A stretch of 64,000 nt of DNA from Prauserella muralis (lineage in GTDB: Bacteria; Actinomycetota; Actinomycetes; Mycobacteriales; Pseudonocardiaceae), in assembly GCF_003202285.1 (NCBI RefSeq), contig NZ_MASW01000005.1:124001-188000 (forward strand). The letters are read 5' to 3'. Below are positions 17,059 to 24,409 of this stretch, piece by piece (the first letter of the stretch is position 1; every line of letters starts with the position of its first letter). Under the pieces are notes generated by a model. That model saw only the letters and a program-made list of their open reading frames with translations. It searched no databases and was not told the DNA's origin. The translations under genes and the position numbers were made by a program.

Positions 17059-17856
17059 ATGCGCGAGGACGCGCCGACCATCGCGGTGCTGGGGCTGGGC
17101 GAGGCGGGCGGCGCGATCGCCGGCGACCTCGTCGCCGCCGGGGCGGTGGTGCGCGGCTACGACCCCGCGGTGCCCGCAGGCGAGGGTGTCGCCGCCACGG
17201 CGGGCGAGGCCGACGCCGCCGCGGGAGCGGACCTCGTGCTCAGCGTCAACAGTGCCTCGGCGGCGGTCGGCGCCCTGCGGGCCGGGATCGGCGGCCTCGG
17301 TGCGGGCGCGCTGTGGGCGGATCTGAACACGGCCTCGCCCGGGGTGAAACGGGAGCTCGACCGGATCGCCGCCGAGCACGGCACCACCTGCGTCGACGTC
17401 GCGATCATGGCACCCGTGCCGGGCCGGGGCCTGCGGGTGCCGATGCTGGCCAGCGGCCCGGACGCGGCACGCGTGGCGGCACTGCTGGAGCCACTCGGCG
17501 CGTCGGTGGGCGTGCTCGACGGCCCCGCCGGGCTGGCGGCGAGCCGCAAGCTGCTGCGCAGCGTCTTCTTCAAGGGGCTCGCCGCCGCGGTGGTGGAGGC
17601 GCTCGAGGCAGGCAGGGCGGCGGGCTGCGAGGAATGGCTGCGGGACAACATCGTCACCGAGCTGAGCGCCGCCGACTCCTCCACGGTGGACCGCCTGGTG
17701 GGCGGGACGCACCGGCACGCCGTGCGCCGGCAGGCCGAGATGGCCGCGGCCGCCGACATGCTCACCGAGCTGGGCGTGCCGCCCGCGGTGACCGGCGCCA
17801 GCCGCGACCTGCTCGCGCGGCTGGCGGGCTCCCGCGCTGACCACGCCGCGGGCTGA
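17059..17856 (+). CDS. 6-phosphogluconate-dehydrogenase-like NAD(P)-binding oxidoreductase (DUF1932 type)
   Basis: This 265-aa protein opens with the Rossmann motif IAVLGLGEAGGAIAGDL (GxGxxG variant), continues with ADLVLSVNSASAA and has ALWADLNTASPGVKRELDRI. The C-terminal helical part includes GLAASRKLLRSVFFKGLAAAVVEAL with a conserved Lys, the DUF1932 pattern. It resembles beta-hydroxyacid dehydrogenases but is shorter. ATG 17059 follows GAGAGGAG. It is divergent from the GntR gene and likely part of the same catabolic function, oxidising a hydroxyacid intermediate. Confidence 0.85.
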   Translation: MREDAPTIAVLGLGEAGGAIAGDLVAAGAVVRGYDPAVPAGEGVAATAGEADAAAGADLVLSVNSASAAVGALRAGIGGLGAGALWADLNTASPGVKRELDRIAAEHGTTCVDVAIMAPVPGRGLRVPMLASGPDAARVAALLEPLGASVGVLDGPAGLAASRKLLRSVFFKGLAAAVVEALEAGRAAGCEEWLRDNIVTELSAADSSTVDRLVGGTHRHAVRRQAEMAAAADMLTELGVPPAVTGASRDLLARLAGSRADHAAG

Positions 17857-17917
17857 CCGCAGAACTCGCGGGCCTGAACGCAGGACTCGCGGGCCTGAGC
17901 GCAGGACTCGCGGGTCA
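17855..17917. repeat. Three 21-bp tandem repeats filling a convergent gap
   Basis: Three consecutive 21-bp units with core CGCAGGACTCGCGGG start inside the stop codon of the dehydrogenase gene and finish at the stop codon of the convergent gene. The same unit occurs six times at 51398-51523 and three times at 51708-51770. Confidence 0.85.
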
Positions 17918-18391
17918 GCCCGCCACCGGGATGCTGATCTCGGTGCGGTACTCGGCGACCCGGTCCGTCTCACCGGGGCCGACGAGGTAGGTCTCCGTCG
18001 GCGGTCCCACCGGCCGCTGCCGGTGTTCGACCACCCACTCCTCCAGCGCCCGGTACGCCGCACCGATCCCGTCGTAGGCGCCGTGGTGCACGGTACTGGC
18101 GCAGCGGCGCGGCGGCAGCGTCACGAGCGGCGCCTGGTGGCCGGGCCGCAGCCGCTCGGCGCCGGCGACCGGCAGCCTCGCCTCGATCAGCAGCGGCACG
18201 TCGGGCGCGAACGCGCTCAGATACGCCACCTCGGGTGGGCCGGAGGGGATGAGCCGGTGCCGTTCGGCCCGCGGGTAGAGCGACGCGGTCAGCGTGCGGA
18301 TCGTCTCGTCGAGGGTCTCCAGCCACGTCTTGCCCCGCCGGGCCAGCGCGGTGCGGCGGGGCGTGTTGTGCAACGTGACGTCGTAACGCAT
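17915..18391 (-). CDS. GyrI-like / effector-binding-domain protein
   Basis: This 158-aa single-domain protein has the duplicated SHS2 fold of the AraC effector-binding/GyrI-like family: MRYDVTLHNTPRRTALARRGKTW at the start, CASTVHHGAYDGIGAAYRALEEWVVEHRQ in the second half, then PTETYLVGPGETDRVAEYRTEISIPV. Such stand-alone domains bind or hydrolyse small ligands; no DNA-binding domain is attached. ATG 18391 follows GGAAGG. Its stop lies in the 21-bp repeat array. Confidence 0.82.
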   Translation of the reverse strand: MRYDVTLHNTPRRTALARRGKTWLETLDETIRTLTASLYPRAERHRLIPSGPPEVAYLSAFAPDVPLLIEARLPVAGAERLRPGHQAPLVTLPPRRCASTVHHGAYDGIGAAYRALEEWVVEHRQRPVGPPTETYLVGPGETDRVAEYRTEISIPVAG

Positions 18392-18632
18392 GCGGTGGCG
18401 CCTTCCACGATCAGCTCTCCTCGTCTCCTGACGTGGCCCTCCGGCCTGCCGGCAGTCGCACGTCAACATATCGAGGCAGGCGGGACGCCACGGCGCTCGC
18501 CTGAATGGCCTCACGAGATCACCGAGATGGCGGTGAACCGCGGCCGTGCGGCCGCACGTGTGTCCGAGAGCCCGGGAGGTTCGGCCAGATGGGATCGGGC
18601 ATGAGATGCGGCCGAGCGGGTAGCCGGGCCGG

Positions 18633-19751
18633 GTGACCGGCAACGAGGACACCACGACCAGCACCGTCCGCGTCGGCCTGCTCACCGATCCCGGGCTGCC
18701 CACCGAGGTGGCGGGCACACTCGCCGGCGAGCTGCCGGGGGAGCTCACCGAGCGGGTCGGCGGCGGCATCGCCTGGCACGTCGACCACCGGCAGGAGCCG
18801 ATGACGCTGGACGACGACGGCGAGGTGCCACTCGCGCGGATCGCCCAGCGCATGCGGGCCAAGCACGGCTGGGATCTGCTGCTCTGCGTGACCGACCTGC
18901 CGAGGCGGGTGGAGTTCCGGCCGGTGGTCGCGGAGGTGAGCACCCGGCACGGGATCGCGCTGGCATCGCTGCCCGCGGTGGGCGCGATCCGCCTCCGCCC
19001 GCACCTGTGCGACACCCTGGTCCGTCTCGTGGCGGAGCTGCGCGAGCGCGGCGGCGGGCGGCCACGGGGCACGGCGCGCGGCCTCTTCGCGCCCGCGCGG
19101 TGGCTGGACAATCCCGACGCCGACATCGACGCCTCGCTGGCGCTGGTGGGCGTGCGCGGGCGCCTGCGGCTGCTGTTCGGCATGGTGCGCGACAACCGGC
19201 CGTGGCGGCTGGTGCCCCAGCTGTCCAGCGCGTTCGCCGCGGCCGTGGCGACGGGCGCCTTCGGCGTGTTCTTCAACAGCATCTGGACCATGGCCGACGC
19301 GCTCAGCGGCTGGCGGCTGGCGCTGGTCAACCTGCTGGCCGCCACGGCGATGGTCACGTGGGTGACCGGCTACAACGGACTGTGGGAGCGGCCGCTGGGC
19401 ACCGAGGCCAGGGCCAGGGCGGCGCTGTACAACGCGGCGACGATCACGACCGTGTTGCTCGGCGTCGCCTGCATGTACGCGGTGCTGTTCACGGCGACCA
19501 CCCTGGCGGCGCTGGCGGTGATCACGCCGCCGTACTTCGAGCAGACCCTGGGTCACCCGGTCGGCTTCGGCGACTACCTGCAGCTGGCGTGGCTGGCCAG
19601 CTCGATGGGCACGGTCGCGGGCGCGCTCGGGTCCAGTCTGGAGTCCGCCGACGCGGTCCGGCAGGCGACCTACAGCAGGCGCGAGCGCGAACGGCGGGAG
19701 CGCCTGGCCGAACAGGAACGCGAGGAGAAGGAGACCGGCGAGTACGAGTGA
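18633..19751 (+). CDS. Conserved hypothetical membrane protein
   Basis: This 372-aa protein starts at GTG 18633. Residues 1-175 are soluble and alpha/beta in look (VRVGLLTDPGLPTEVA, WDLLLCVTDLPRR). Residues about 195-335 hold four hydrophobic segments (QLSSAFAAAVATGAFGVFF, WRLALVNLLAATAMVTWV, ATITTVLLGVACMYAVLF and a weaker last one). The tail is an Arg/Glu-rich charged helix. I do not recognise a characterised homologue. It is widespread-looking in actinobacteria, probably a membrane protein with a cytoplasmic sensing or nucleotide-binding part. Confidence 0.8.
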   Translation: MTGNEDTTTSTVRVGLLTDPGLPTEVAGTLAGELPGELTERVGGGIAWHVDHRQEPMTLDDDGEVPLARIAQRMRAKHGWDLLLCVTDLPRRVEFRPVVAEVSTRHGIALASLPAVGAIRLRPHLCDTLVRLVAELRERGGGRPRGTARGLFAPARWLDNPDADIDASLALVGVRGRLRLLFGMVRDNRPWRLVPQLSSAFAAAVATGAFGVFFNSIWTMADALSGWRLALVNLLAATAMVTWVTGYNGLWERPLGTEARARAALYNAATITTVLLGVACMYAVLFTATTLAALAVITPPYFEQTLGHPVGFGDYLQLAWLASSMGTVAGALGSSLESADAVRQATYSRRERERRERLAEQEREEKETGEYE

Positions 19752-19758
19752 GGTGAGG

Positions 19759-20361
19759 TCAGCCGTCGAAGAGCCTGCCGACGTGGTAGCGCAGCACCTC
19801 CATGGCGTCGTCGGGGCCGCGCTGCCCGACGAGCACGCTCGTGCCGAGCCCGTGGTTGACGGCCAGCAGCCGGGCCGCCTCGGTGGCCGGGTCGCGGTCG
19901 GCGGCCAGCTCGCCGCTCGCCCTGGCGTGGCGCAGCACGCCGGTCAGCTCCCGCTCCAGGCGGGCGGGCCCCGCGACGAACGGTTGCCCGGCCAGTTCCG
20001 GATCGGTCATGGCCAGCACCGCGTAGGACGTCCAGACCAGGTGGAAGGCGCGGCTCCGCTCGTCGGTGGGCAGGGCCTCGGCGAGGAACGCCTCGACGTA
20101 GGCGCGGGCGGGCACCGGCCGGGGCAGCGCCGCCAGCCGTGCGGCCCATCGCGTCCGGCTGCGCTCCTCCAGCAGGAGCAGCGTGCCGTGCAGCAACTGC
20201 GCCTTGGTCTCGAAGTAGTACTGCACCAGGCGCAGGGACACCCCGGCCTCCGCGGCGACGGCGCGCAGGGTCACCGCGTGCAGGCCGTCGCGGGCGGCGA
20301 CGCGGACCAGCGCGTCGGCGATCCCGGCGCGCCGCTCGGTGTGGTCGACCGTCTTCGGCAC
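19759..20361 (-). CDS. TetR-family transcriptional regulator
   Basis: This encodes about 200 aa from GTG 20361, which follows AAGGAGGTGCC. The helix-turn-helix is ADALVRVAARDGLHAVTLRAVAAEAGVSLRLVQYYFETKAQLL (about residues 14-56), and the rest is helical ligand-binding domain ending in LAVNHGLGTSVLVGQ. An 18-bp imperfect palindrome overlaps its promoter region and also faces the divergent DUF1992 gene. Confidence 0.9.
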   Translation of the reverse strand: MPKTVDHTERRAGIADALVRVAARDGLHAVTLRAVAAEAGVSLRLVQYYFETKAQLLHGTLLLLEERSRTRWAARLAALPRPVPARAYVEAFLAEALPTDERSRAFHLVWTSYAVLAMTDPELAGQPFVAGPARLERELTGVLRHARASGELAADRDPATEAARLLAVNHGLGTSVLVGQRGPDDAMEVLRYHVGRLFDG

Positions 20362-20373
20362 GGCACCTCCTTC

Positions 20374-20391
20374 ATGGTACACATGTATCAT
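20374..20391. promoter_or_regulatory. TetR operator-like palindrome
   Basis: ATGGTACACATGTATCAT is palindromic in 14 of 18 positions and AT-rich for this genome. It lies between the TetR gene (start 20361) and the divergent DUF1992 gene (start 20428), so it could control both. Confidence 0.6.
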
Positions 20392-20427
20392 ATCAGCGGG
20401 ACGGGTCGCGGTGAGACGGGAGCTGCC

Positions 20428-20826
20428 ATGACGGAGCGCAAACCACCCGGTGTCAGTTTCGAGTCCTGGGTGGACAAGCAGATTCGCGAGGCGCAGGAGC
20501 GGGGCGAGTTCGACAACCTGCCGGGCGCGGGCAAACCGCTGCCGGGTGCCGGCGGCCGGGTCGAGGAGAACGAGTGGCTGCGCGACTTCGTGCGCCGCGA
20601 GGGCGTCTCCACCGAGGCCTTGCTGCCGACGTCGCTGCGGCTGCGCAAGGAGGTCGAGCGGTTGCCGGAGGCGGTGCGCGGCCTGCGCACCGAGGGCGAG
20701 GTCCGCGACGTCGTCGCAGGCCTCAACCGCCGGATCGCCGAGTGGATGCGCACCGGGACCGGCCCGCGGATCCCGCTCGGGCTCGTCGACGCCGACGACG
20801 TGGTGCGGCACTGGCGCGCGGGCTGA
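20428..20826 (+). CDS. DUF1992 (DnaJ-C28 homologous) protein
   Basis: This 132-aa protein matches the DUF1992 pattern: WVDKQIREAQERGEFDNLPGAGKPLPG near the N-terminus, then WLRDFVRREG and LPTSLRLRKEVERLP. The domain is shared with eukaryotic DNAJC28 but the J domain is absent. The function is unknown, possibly chaperone-related or peptide-binding. ATG 20428 follows GGGAG. It lies just upstream of the clpP paralogue but is separated from it by two ClgR-like sites. Confidence 0.88.
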   Translation: MTERKPPGVSFESWVDKQIREAQERGEFDNLPGAGKPLPGAGGRVEENEWLRDFVRREGVSTEALLPTSLRLRKEVERLPEAVRGLRTEGEVRDVVAGLNRRIAEWMRTGTGPRIPLGLVDADDVVRHWRAG

Positions 20827-20849
20827 CCCGCGCCGGTCGTGCTCGGGCC

Positions 20850-20897
20850 TTTCGCCGGTGGCGAAAACCCCAGGACGCGATTTCGCCGGTGGCGAAG
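20850..20897. promoter_or_regulatory. Two ClgR-like operators upstream of clpP
   Basis: TTTCGCCGGTGGCGAAA (20850-20866) and TTTCGCCGGTGGCGAAG (20881-20897) are near-identical palindromes whose centres are 31 bp apart, about three helical turns. Each contains CGC-N5-GCG, the core bound by the actinobacterial ClgR activator of clp genes. They lie 79-126 bp before the clpP start. Confidence 0.75.
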
Positions 20898-20975
20898 CCG
20901 GGCCGTGAGCACTGTGGACACTGCCGTCGTTGCCCTAGCGTCGCCGGGAGATCGACCGGCGAGAAAGGGCGGCAG

Positions 20976-21566
20976 ATGGCGCAGACGGCACAGGCAACCA
21001 CCCCGTCCGGGGTGACACTGACGGACTCGGTGTCCGAACGGCTCATGGCGCAACGGATCCTCGTGCTGGGGCAGGAGGTGACCGACGACATCGCCAACCG
21101 CCTCACGGCCCAGATGCTGCTGCTGGCCGCCGACGATCCGCACGCCGACATCGCGCTGTACATCAACTCGCCGGGCGGGTCCATCTCGGCGGGCATGGCG
21201 ATCTTCGACACGATGGAACTCGTCGCCTGCGACGTCGCCACGTACGGGCTCGGGCTGGCGGCGTCGATGGGGCAGTTCCTGCTGTCGGCGGGCGCTGCTG
21301 GCAAGCGGTACGCGCTGCCGCACTGCCAGGTCATGATGCACCAGCCCACCGGAGGCGTGGGTGGCACGGAGTCCGACATCGCCAGCCAGGCGGCGATGCT
21401 GCGGCACAGCAAGCGCGAGATGGCCGAGCTGATCGCGGCGCACACCGGGCAGCCGGTGGAGCGCATCACCGCCGACGCCGACCGCGACCGGTGGTTCTCG
21501 GCCGAGGAGGCGCTCGACTACGGCTTCATCGACAGGGTGGTCTCGCGGGCGGGCCAGCTCCGGTGA
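20976..21566 (+). CDS. clpP: ATP-dependent Clp protease proteolytic subunit (ClpP paralogue)
   Basis: This 196-aa peptidase has the full ClpP catalytic triad: Ser97 in GLAASMGQFLL, His122 in VMMHQPTGG and Asp171 in DADRDRWFSAEEALDYG. YINSPGGSISAGMAIFDTM is the oxyanion-hole region. The start ATG 20976 follows GAAAGGGCGG. It stands alone, not in a clpP1P2 tandem, so it probably is an extra ClpP of the clpP3/4/5 kind that actinomycetes induce on proteolytic stress. Two ClgR-like sites upstream fit that. Confidence 0.93.
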   Translation: MAQTAQATTPSGVTLTDSVSERLMAQRILVLGQEVTDDIANRLTAQMLLLAADDPHADIALYINSPGGSISAGMAIFDTMELVACDVATYGLGLAASMGQFLLSAGAAGKRYALPHCQVMMHQPTGGVGGTESDIASQAAMLRHSKREMAELIAAHTGQPVERITADADRDRWFSAEEALDYGFIDRVVSRAGQLR

Positions 21567-21736
21567 GTCCGCTGTAGACGAAAGGCGGGTGAGCCACGGC
21601 GCCCTCGCACACCGCGCCGGGCGGCGGCGAGCCCACGGGCACCCTCAGTACGCAGCGTGCACCGACGGTGCCCTGGTGCGCCGCCGGACCGCGTTGCCTC
21701 TCGCCCGGCACTAGGCTGGCGGGCGAGGAGGTGCGT

Positions 21737-22054
21737 ATGACGGACGAGACCGGGCAGGCGCGGGTGGTGCGCAACGAGGAGCTGGCCCGTTACGAGCTCT
21801 GGGTCGGCGACGCGGTCGCCGGCTTCAGCGAGTACGCCGACAGTGACGGGCGCACGGTCTTCCGGCACACCGAGATCGACGACGCCTTCGCCGGGCAGGG
21901 CCTGGGCAAGGTGCTCGCGGCCGGGGCGCTCGACGAGGCGGTCGGCCGTGGCCGGGTGATCGTGCCGGTGTGCCCGTTCATCGGCTCCTACGTGCGCAAG
22001 AACCCCGGCTACACCGAGCACGTGCGGTGGCCGGAGGGCACCGCGGGGGAGTGA
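21737..22054 (+). CDS. GNAT-like acetyltransferase, short YjdJ/CG type
   Basis: This 105-aa protein is a minimal GNAT (Acetyltransf_CG) domain: ELWVGDAVAGFSEY, RTVFRHTEIDDAFAGQGLGKVLAAGALDEAV (acetyl-CoA loop QGLGK) and VPVCPFIGSYVRKNPGY with the characteristic PxC and Y residues. Members are small acyl-CoA binding enzymes of unclear substrate. ATG 21737 follows GAGGAGG. A strong hairpin follows its stop. Confidence 0.88.
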   Translation: MTDETGQARVVRNEELARYELWVGDAVAGFSEYADSDGRTVFRHTEIDDAFAGQGLGKVLAAGALDEAVGRGRVIVPVCPFIGSYVRKNPGYTEHVRWPEGTAGE

Positions 22055-22062
22055 CTCGCGCG

Positions 22063-22098
22063 GGTGGCCGCCCGGCGCGACCTCGCCGGGCGGCCACC
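22063..22098. terminator. Bidirectional terminator hairpin
   Basis: GGTGGCCGCCCGGC (22063-22076) and its exact complement (22085-22098) form a 14-bp perfect stem with an 8-nt loop. It lies between the converging ends of the GNAT gene and the alpha/beta hydrolase gene. There is no U-tract, which is usual in actinobacteria. Confidence 0.75.
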
Positions 22099-22116
22099 GT
22101 CGGGGACGCCGGCGGC

Positions 22117-23079
22117 TCAGGCGTGCAGCGCCTCCTTGAGCGTGGCGGCGGCCTGCGCGATCGCCGCTGCGGCGGCGTGGGTCTCCCGCAGCGCGTTGAG
22201 CATCACGAAGTCGTGGATGACCCCGGTGTAGCGCACGGCCACCACGGGCACCCCGGCCTCGCGCAGCCGCGCCGCATAGGCCTCGCCCTCGTCACGCAGC
22301 ACGTCGGCCTCGGCGGTGATCACCAGTGCCGGCGGCAGGTCGCGCAGCTCGTCCAGGCTCGCCAGCAGTGGTGAGGCCGTGCTCTCGGTCCGCTGGGCGT
22401 GGTCGGGGATGTACTGGTCGAGGAACCAGACCATCCCTTCGGCGCGCAGGAAGTAGCCCTCGCCGAACCGGCGGTAGGACTCGCTGTCCATGCGCAGGTC
22501 GGTGACCGGGTAGAACAGCACCTGGTGGCGGAAGCTCACCGTGCCGCGCCGTGTGGCGAGCAGGGTCACCGCGGCGGCCATGTTGCCGCCCGCCGAGTCG
22601 CCCGCGATGGCGATCCGCCGCGGGTCGAGCCCGTGCTCGGCGCCGTGCTCGGCGACCCACACGGCCGCCGTGTAGTTCTGTTCCACGGGCACCGGGTACT
22701 GGGCTTCGGGTGAGCGGTCGTACTCGGGGAAGACGACGGCGGCGTTCGCGCCCGCGGCCAGTTCGGCGACGAGCCTGCCGTGGGTGTGCGCGTTGCCGAA
22801 GACCCAGCCCGCGCCGTGCAGGTAGACGATCACCGGAAGCGGGCCGGTGGCGCCGCGGGGCCGGACGATGCGGAGTCTGACCTCCCCGGTCGGGCCACCC
22901 GGGATGATGAGGTCCTCGACGTCGGTCTCGGGCGCGGCGATCTCGCCCGCCTGCACCTCGTCGACCGCGGCGCGGCCCTCCTCGATGGGCAGCTGGTAGA
23001 GGTACGGCGGCGCCTCGGTGGCCTCGGCGAAGGACAGGGCGGCGGGCTCGAGGGCCAGGTTGTGCGGGTTGGCGGTCAT
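22117..23079 (-). CDS. Alpha/beta hydrolase fold-3 esterase (hormone-sensitive lipase family)
   Basis: This 320-aa esterase shows the HSL-family oxyanion motif as YLHGAGWVFG (HGAG rather than HGGG), the nucleophile elbow GDSAGGNMAAAV, an acid residue in TAEADVLRDEGEAYA and the catalytic His in GVIHDFVML. It probably hydrolyses short acyl esters. ATG 23079 follows AAGGAG. It is divergent from the OhrR-type regulator, and an ATTGTGCACAAT palindrome lies in its promoter region. Confidence 0.9.
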   Translation of the reverse strand: MTANPHNLALEPAALSFAEATEAPPYLYQLPIEEGRAAVDEVQAGEIAAPETDVEDLIIPGGPTGEVRLRIVRPRGATGPLPVIVYLHGAGWVFGNAHTHGRLVAELAAGANAAVVFPEYDRSPEAQYPVPVEQNYTAAVWVAEHGAEHGLDPRRIAIAGDSAGGNMAAAVTLLATRRGTVSFRHQVLFYPVTDLRMDSESYRRFGEGYFLRAEGMVWFLDQYIPDHAQRTESTASPLLASLDELRDLPPALVITAEADVLRDEGEAYAARLREAGVPVVAVRYTGVIHDFVMLNALRETHAAAAAIAQAAATLKEALHA

Positions 23080-23156
23080 GGCGATCTCCTTGTCGGTTGC
23101 GGTCCGGCCGGGCCTGGGTTCGGGTTGACGGCGACCGGTACATCGCACACAACCAT

Positions 23157-23168
23157 ATTGTGCACAAT
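23157..23168. promoter_or_regulatory. MarR/OhrR-type operator
   Basis: ATTGTGCACAAT is a perfect 12-bp palindrome in an AT-rich pocket between the esterase and the regulator genes. On the minus strand it covers the spacer of a possible TTAGGC-17-TATGGT promoter for the esterase. Confidence 0.6.
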
Positions 23169-23271
23169 TTAATTGCCTAACATGGGATAGCTCACTTCGT
23201 CTTGCGCCGGGGACGGCCCCCGGCGACGATGGCGTGTTGATCGCCGGCGGTGGACGGACAGGAGGCGCGCG

Positions 23272-23727
23272 ATGGCGGCACAGGAGGCCGGGCCCCGGCT
23301 GGACGACCAGGTGTGCTTCGCGCTCTACGCGGCCACGCGTGCGGTCACCGCGCTCTACCGGCCGCTGCTCGACGACCTGGGGCTGACGTATCCGCAGTAC
23401 CTGGTGATGCTGGCGTTGTGGGAGCACGACGAGCTGGCCGTCAACGAGCTGGGGCGGCTGCTGCACCTGGACTCCGGAACGCTGTCGCCCCTGCTCAAGC
23501 GGCTGGAGAAGCTGGAACTGGTCGAGCGGCGGCGGCGGGCCGACGACGAGCGCTCGGTGCGGGTCACGGTCGCACCCGCGGGCCGCGCGCTGCGCGCGAA
23601 GGCCGTCCCGCTGCCCGGCGTCGTGGGCGAGGCCATGGGCCTGGACGAGCGGCAGCTGGACGAGCTGCGGCGGACCCTGCGCGGCGTCACCGAGTCGGTC
23701 AACGACTACCGGGCCACACTCGGCTAG
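23272..23727 (+). CDS. OhrR-type MarR regulator (one-cysteine peroxide sensor)
   Basis: This 151-aa protein resembles OhrR: DDQVCFALYAATRAVTALYRPLLDDLGLTYPQYLVMLAL with the peroxidatic Cys at position 15, and a winged helix VNELGRLLHLDSGTLSPLLKRLEKLELVERRRRADDERS. OhrR is normally paired with ohr, an organic hydroperoxide reductase; no ohr gene is nearby. Here the likely target is the divergent esterase. ATG 23272 follows GGAGG. The next MarR gene follows within 46 bp. Confidence 0.88.
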   Translation: MAAQEAGPRLDDQVCFALYAATRAVTALYRPLLDDLGLTYPQYLVMLALWEHDELAVNELGRLLHLDSGTLSPLLKRLEKLELVERRRRADDERSVRVTVAPAGRALRAKAVPLPGVVGEAMGLDERQLDELRRTLRGVTESVNDYRATLG

Positions 23728-23751
23728 AGTTAGTTCACATATTTACTAACT
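23728..23751. promoter_or_regulatory. Operator of the MarR regulator gene
   Basis: AGTTAGT-N10-ACTAACT is a perfect inverted repeat directly after the OhrR-type stop codon and 21 bp before the MarR start. Its right part, ATTTACTAACT, recurs (inverted, with one change) in the hmgA promoter region at 24339-24358. Confidence 0.7.
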
Positions 23752-23772
23752 TGGCCGGTGCGGGAGGGGTGC

Positions 23773-24318
23773 ATGGCCGCGGACGAGGACAGCGGGGACG
23801 CCGCCGAGCTCGACTTCTGGTCTTTCGTCGACCTCGCCAAGCGCAGGCTTGCCGACGAGTACGGCTTCCGGCACCAGCTCGCCACCGAACTGCTGCTCAC
23901 GCTGAACCGGGCGGCCAACATCGTCACCTACGACCTCGAGGCGTCCGTGCACCGGCCCCGGGGGCGGTCCTGGTCGGGCTTCCGGCTGCTGTTCGTCACC
24001 TGGCTCGCCGGGCCGCTGGAGGCCAAGAAGGCCGCCGAGCTCACCGGGATGAGCAGGGCGGCGGTGTCCAACCTCGCCAAGACCCAGGTCGCCGACGGCC
24101 TGCTCGAGCGCATGCCCGCCGAGCGGGACGGCCGCTCGGTGCTCCTCTCGCTCACCGAGCGGGGCAGGCAGGAGATGGTCGAGCTCTTCGCCGAGCAGAA
24201 CGAGCGCGAGTACGAGTGGGCGACCGTGCTCACCGAGGCCGAGCAGCGCATTCTCGTGATGCTGCTCGACAAGCTCGTCACCAACCGCGACCAGTTCGAC
24301 GTGCGGGGGCGGAACTGA
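23773..24318 (+). CDS. MarR-family regulator of the homogentisate operon
   Basis: This encodes about 181 aa from ATG 23773, which follows GGGAGGGG; a GTG 15 nt upstream is less likely. The winged helix is in the middle: GPLEAKKAAELTGMSRAAVSNLAKTQVADGLLERMPAERDGRSVLLSLTERG. The N-terminal helices are longer than in classic MarR. Position directly upstream of hmgA and shared operator sequences in front of both genes indicate that it autoregulates and controls the homogentisate pathway, presumably with homogentisate or a derivative as ligand. Confidence 0.88.
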   Translation: MAADEDSGDAAELDFWSFVDLAKRRLADEYGFRHQLATELLLTLNRAANIVTYDLEASVHRPRGRSWSGFRLLFVTWLAGPLEAKKAAELTGMSRAAVSNLAKTQVADGLLERMPAERDGRSVLLSLTERGRQEMVELFAEQNEREYEWATVLTEAEQRILVMLLDKLVTNRDQFDVRGRN

Positions 24319-24331
24319 GCCGCGCCGGCTC

Positions 24332-24360
24332 TTGACAGAGTTAGTAAATGTATTAACTAT
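24332..24360 (+). promoter_or_regulatory. hmgA promoter with embedded operator
   Basis: TTGACA (24332-24337), 17 bp, then AACTAT (24355-24360) form the promoter. The palindrome AGTTAGTAAATGTATTAACT (24339-24358) fills the spacer and -10 region, so binding there would block transcription. It matches the operator in front of the MarR gene. Confidence 0.75.
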
Positions 24361-24409
24361 ATGAGGCAGGCCTGCCCGCGGCCCTCGACCAGACAGCAAG
24401 GAGGCAGTC

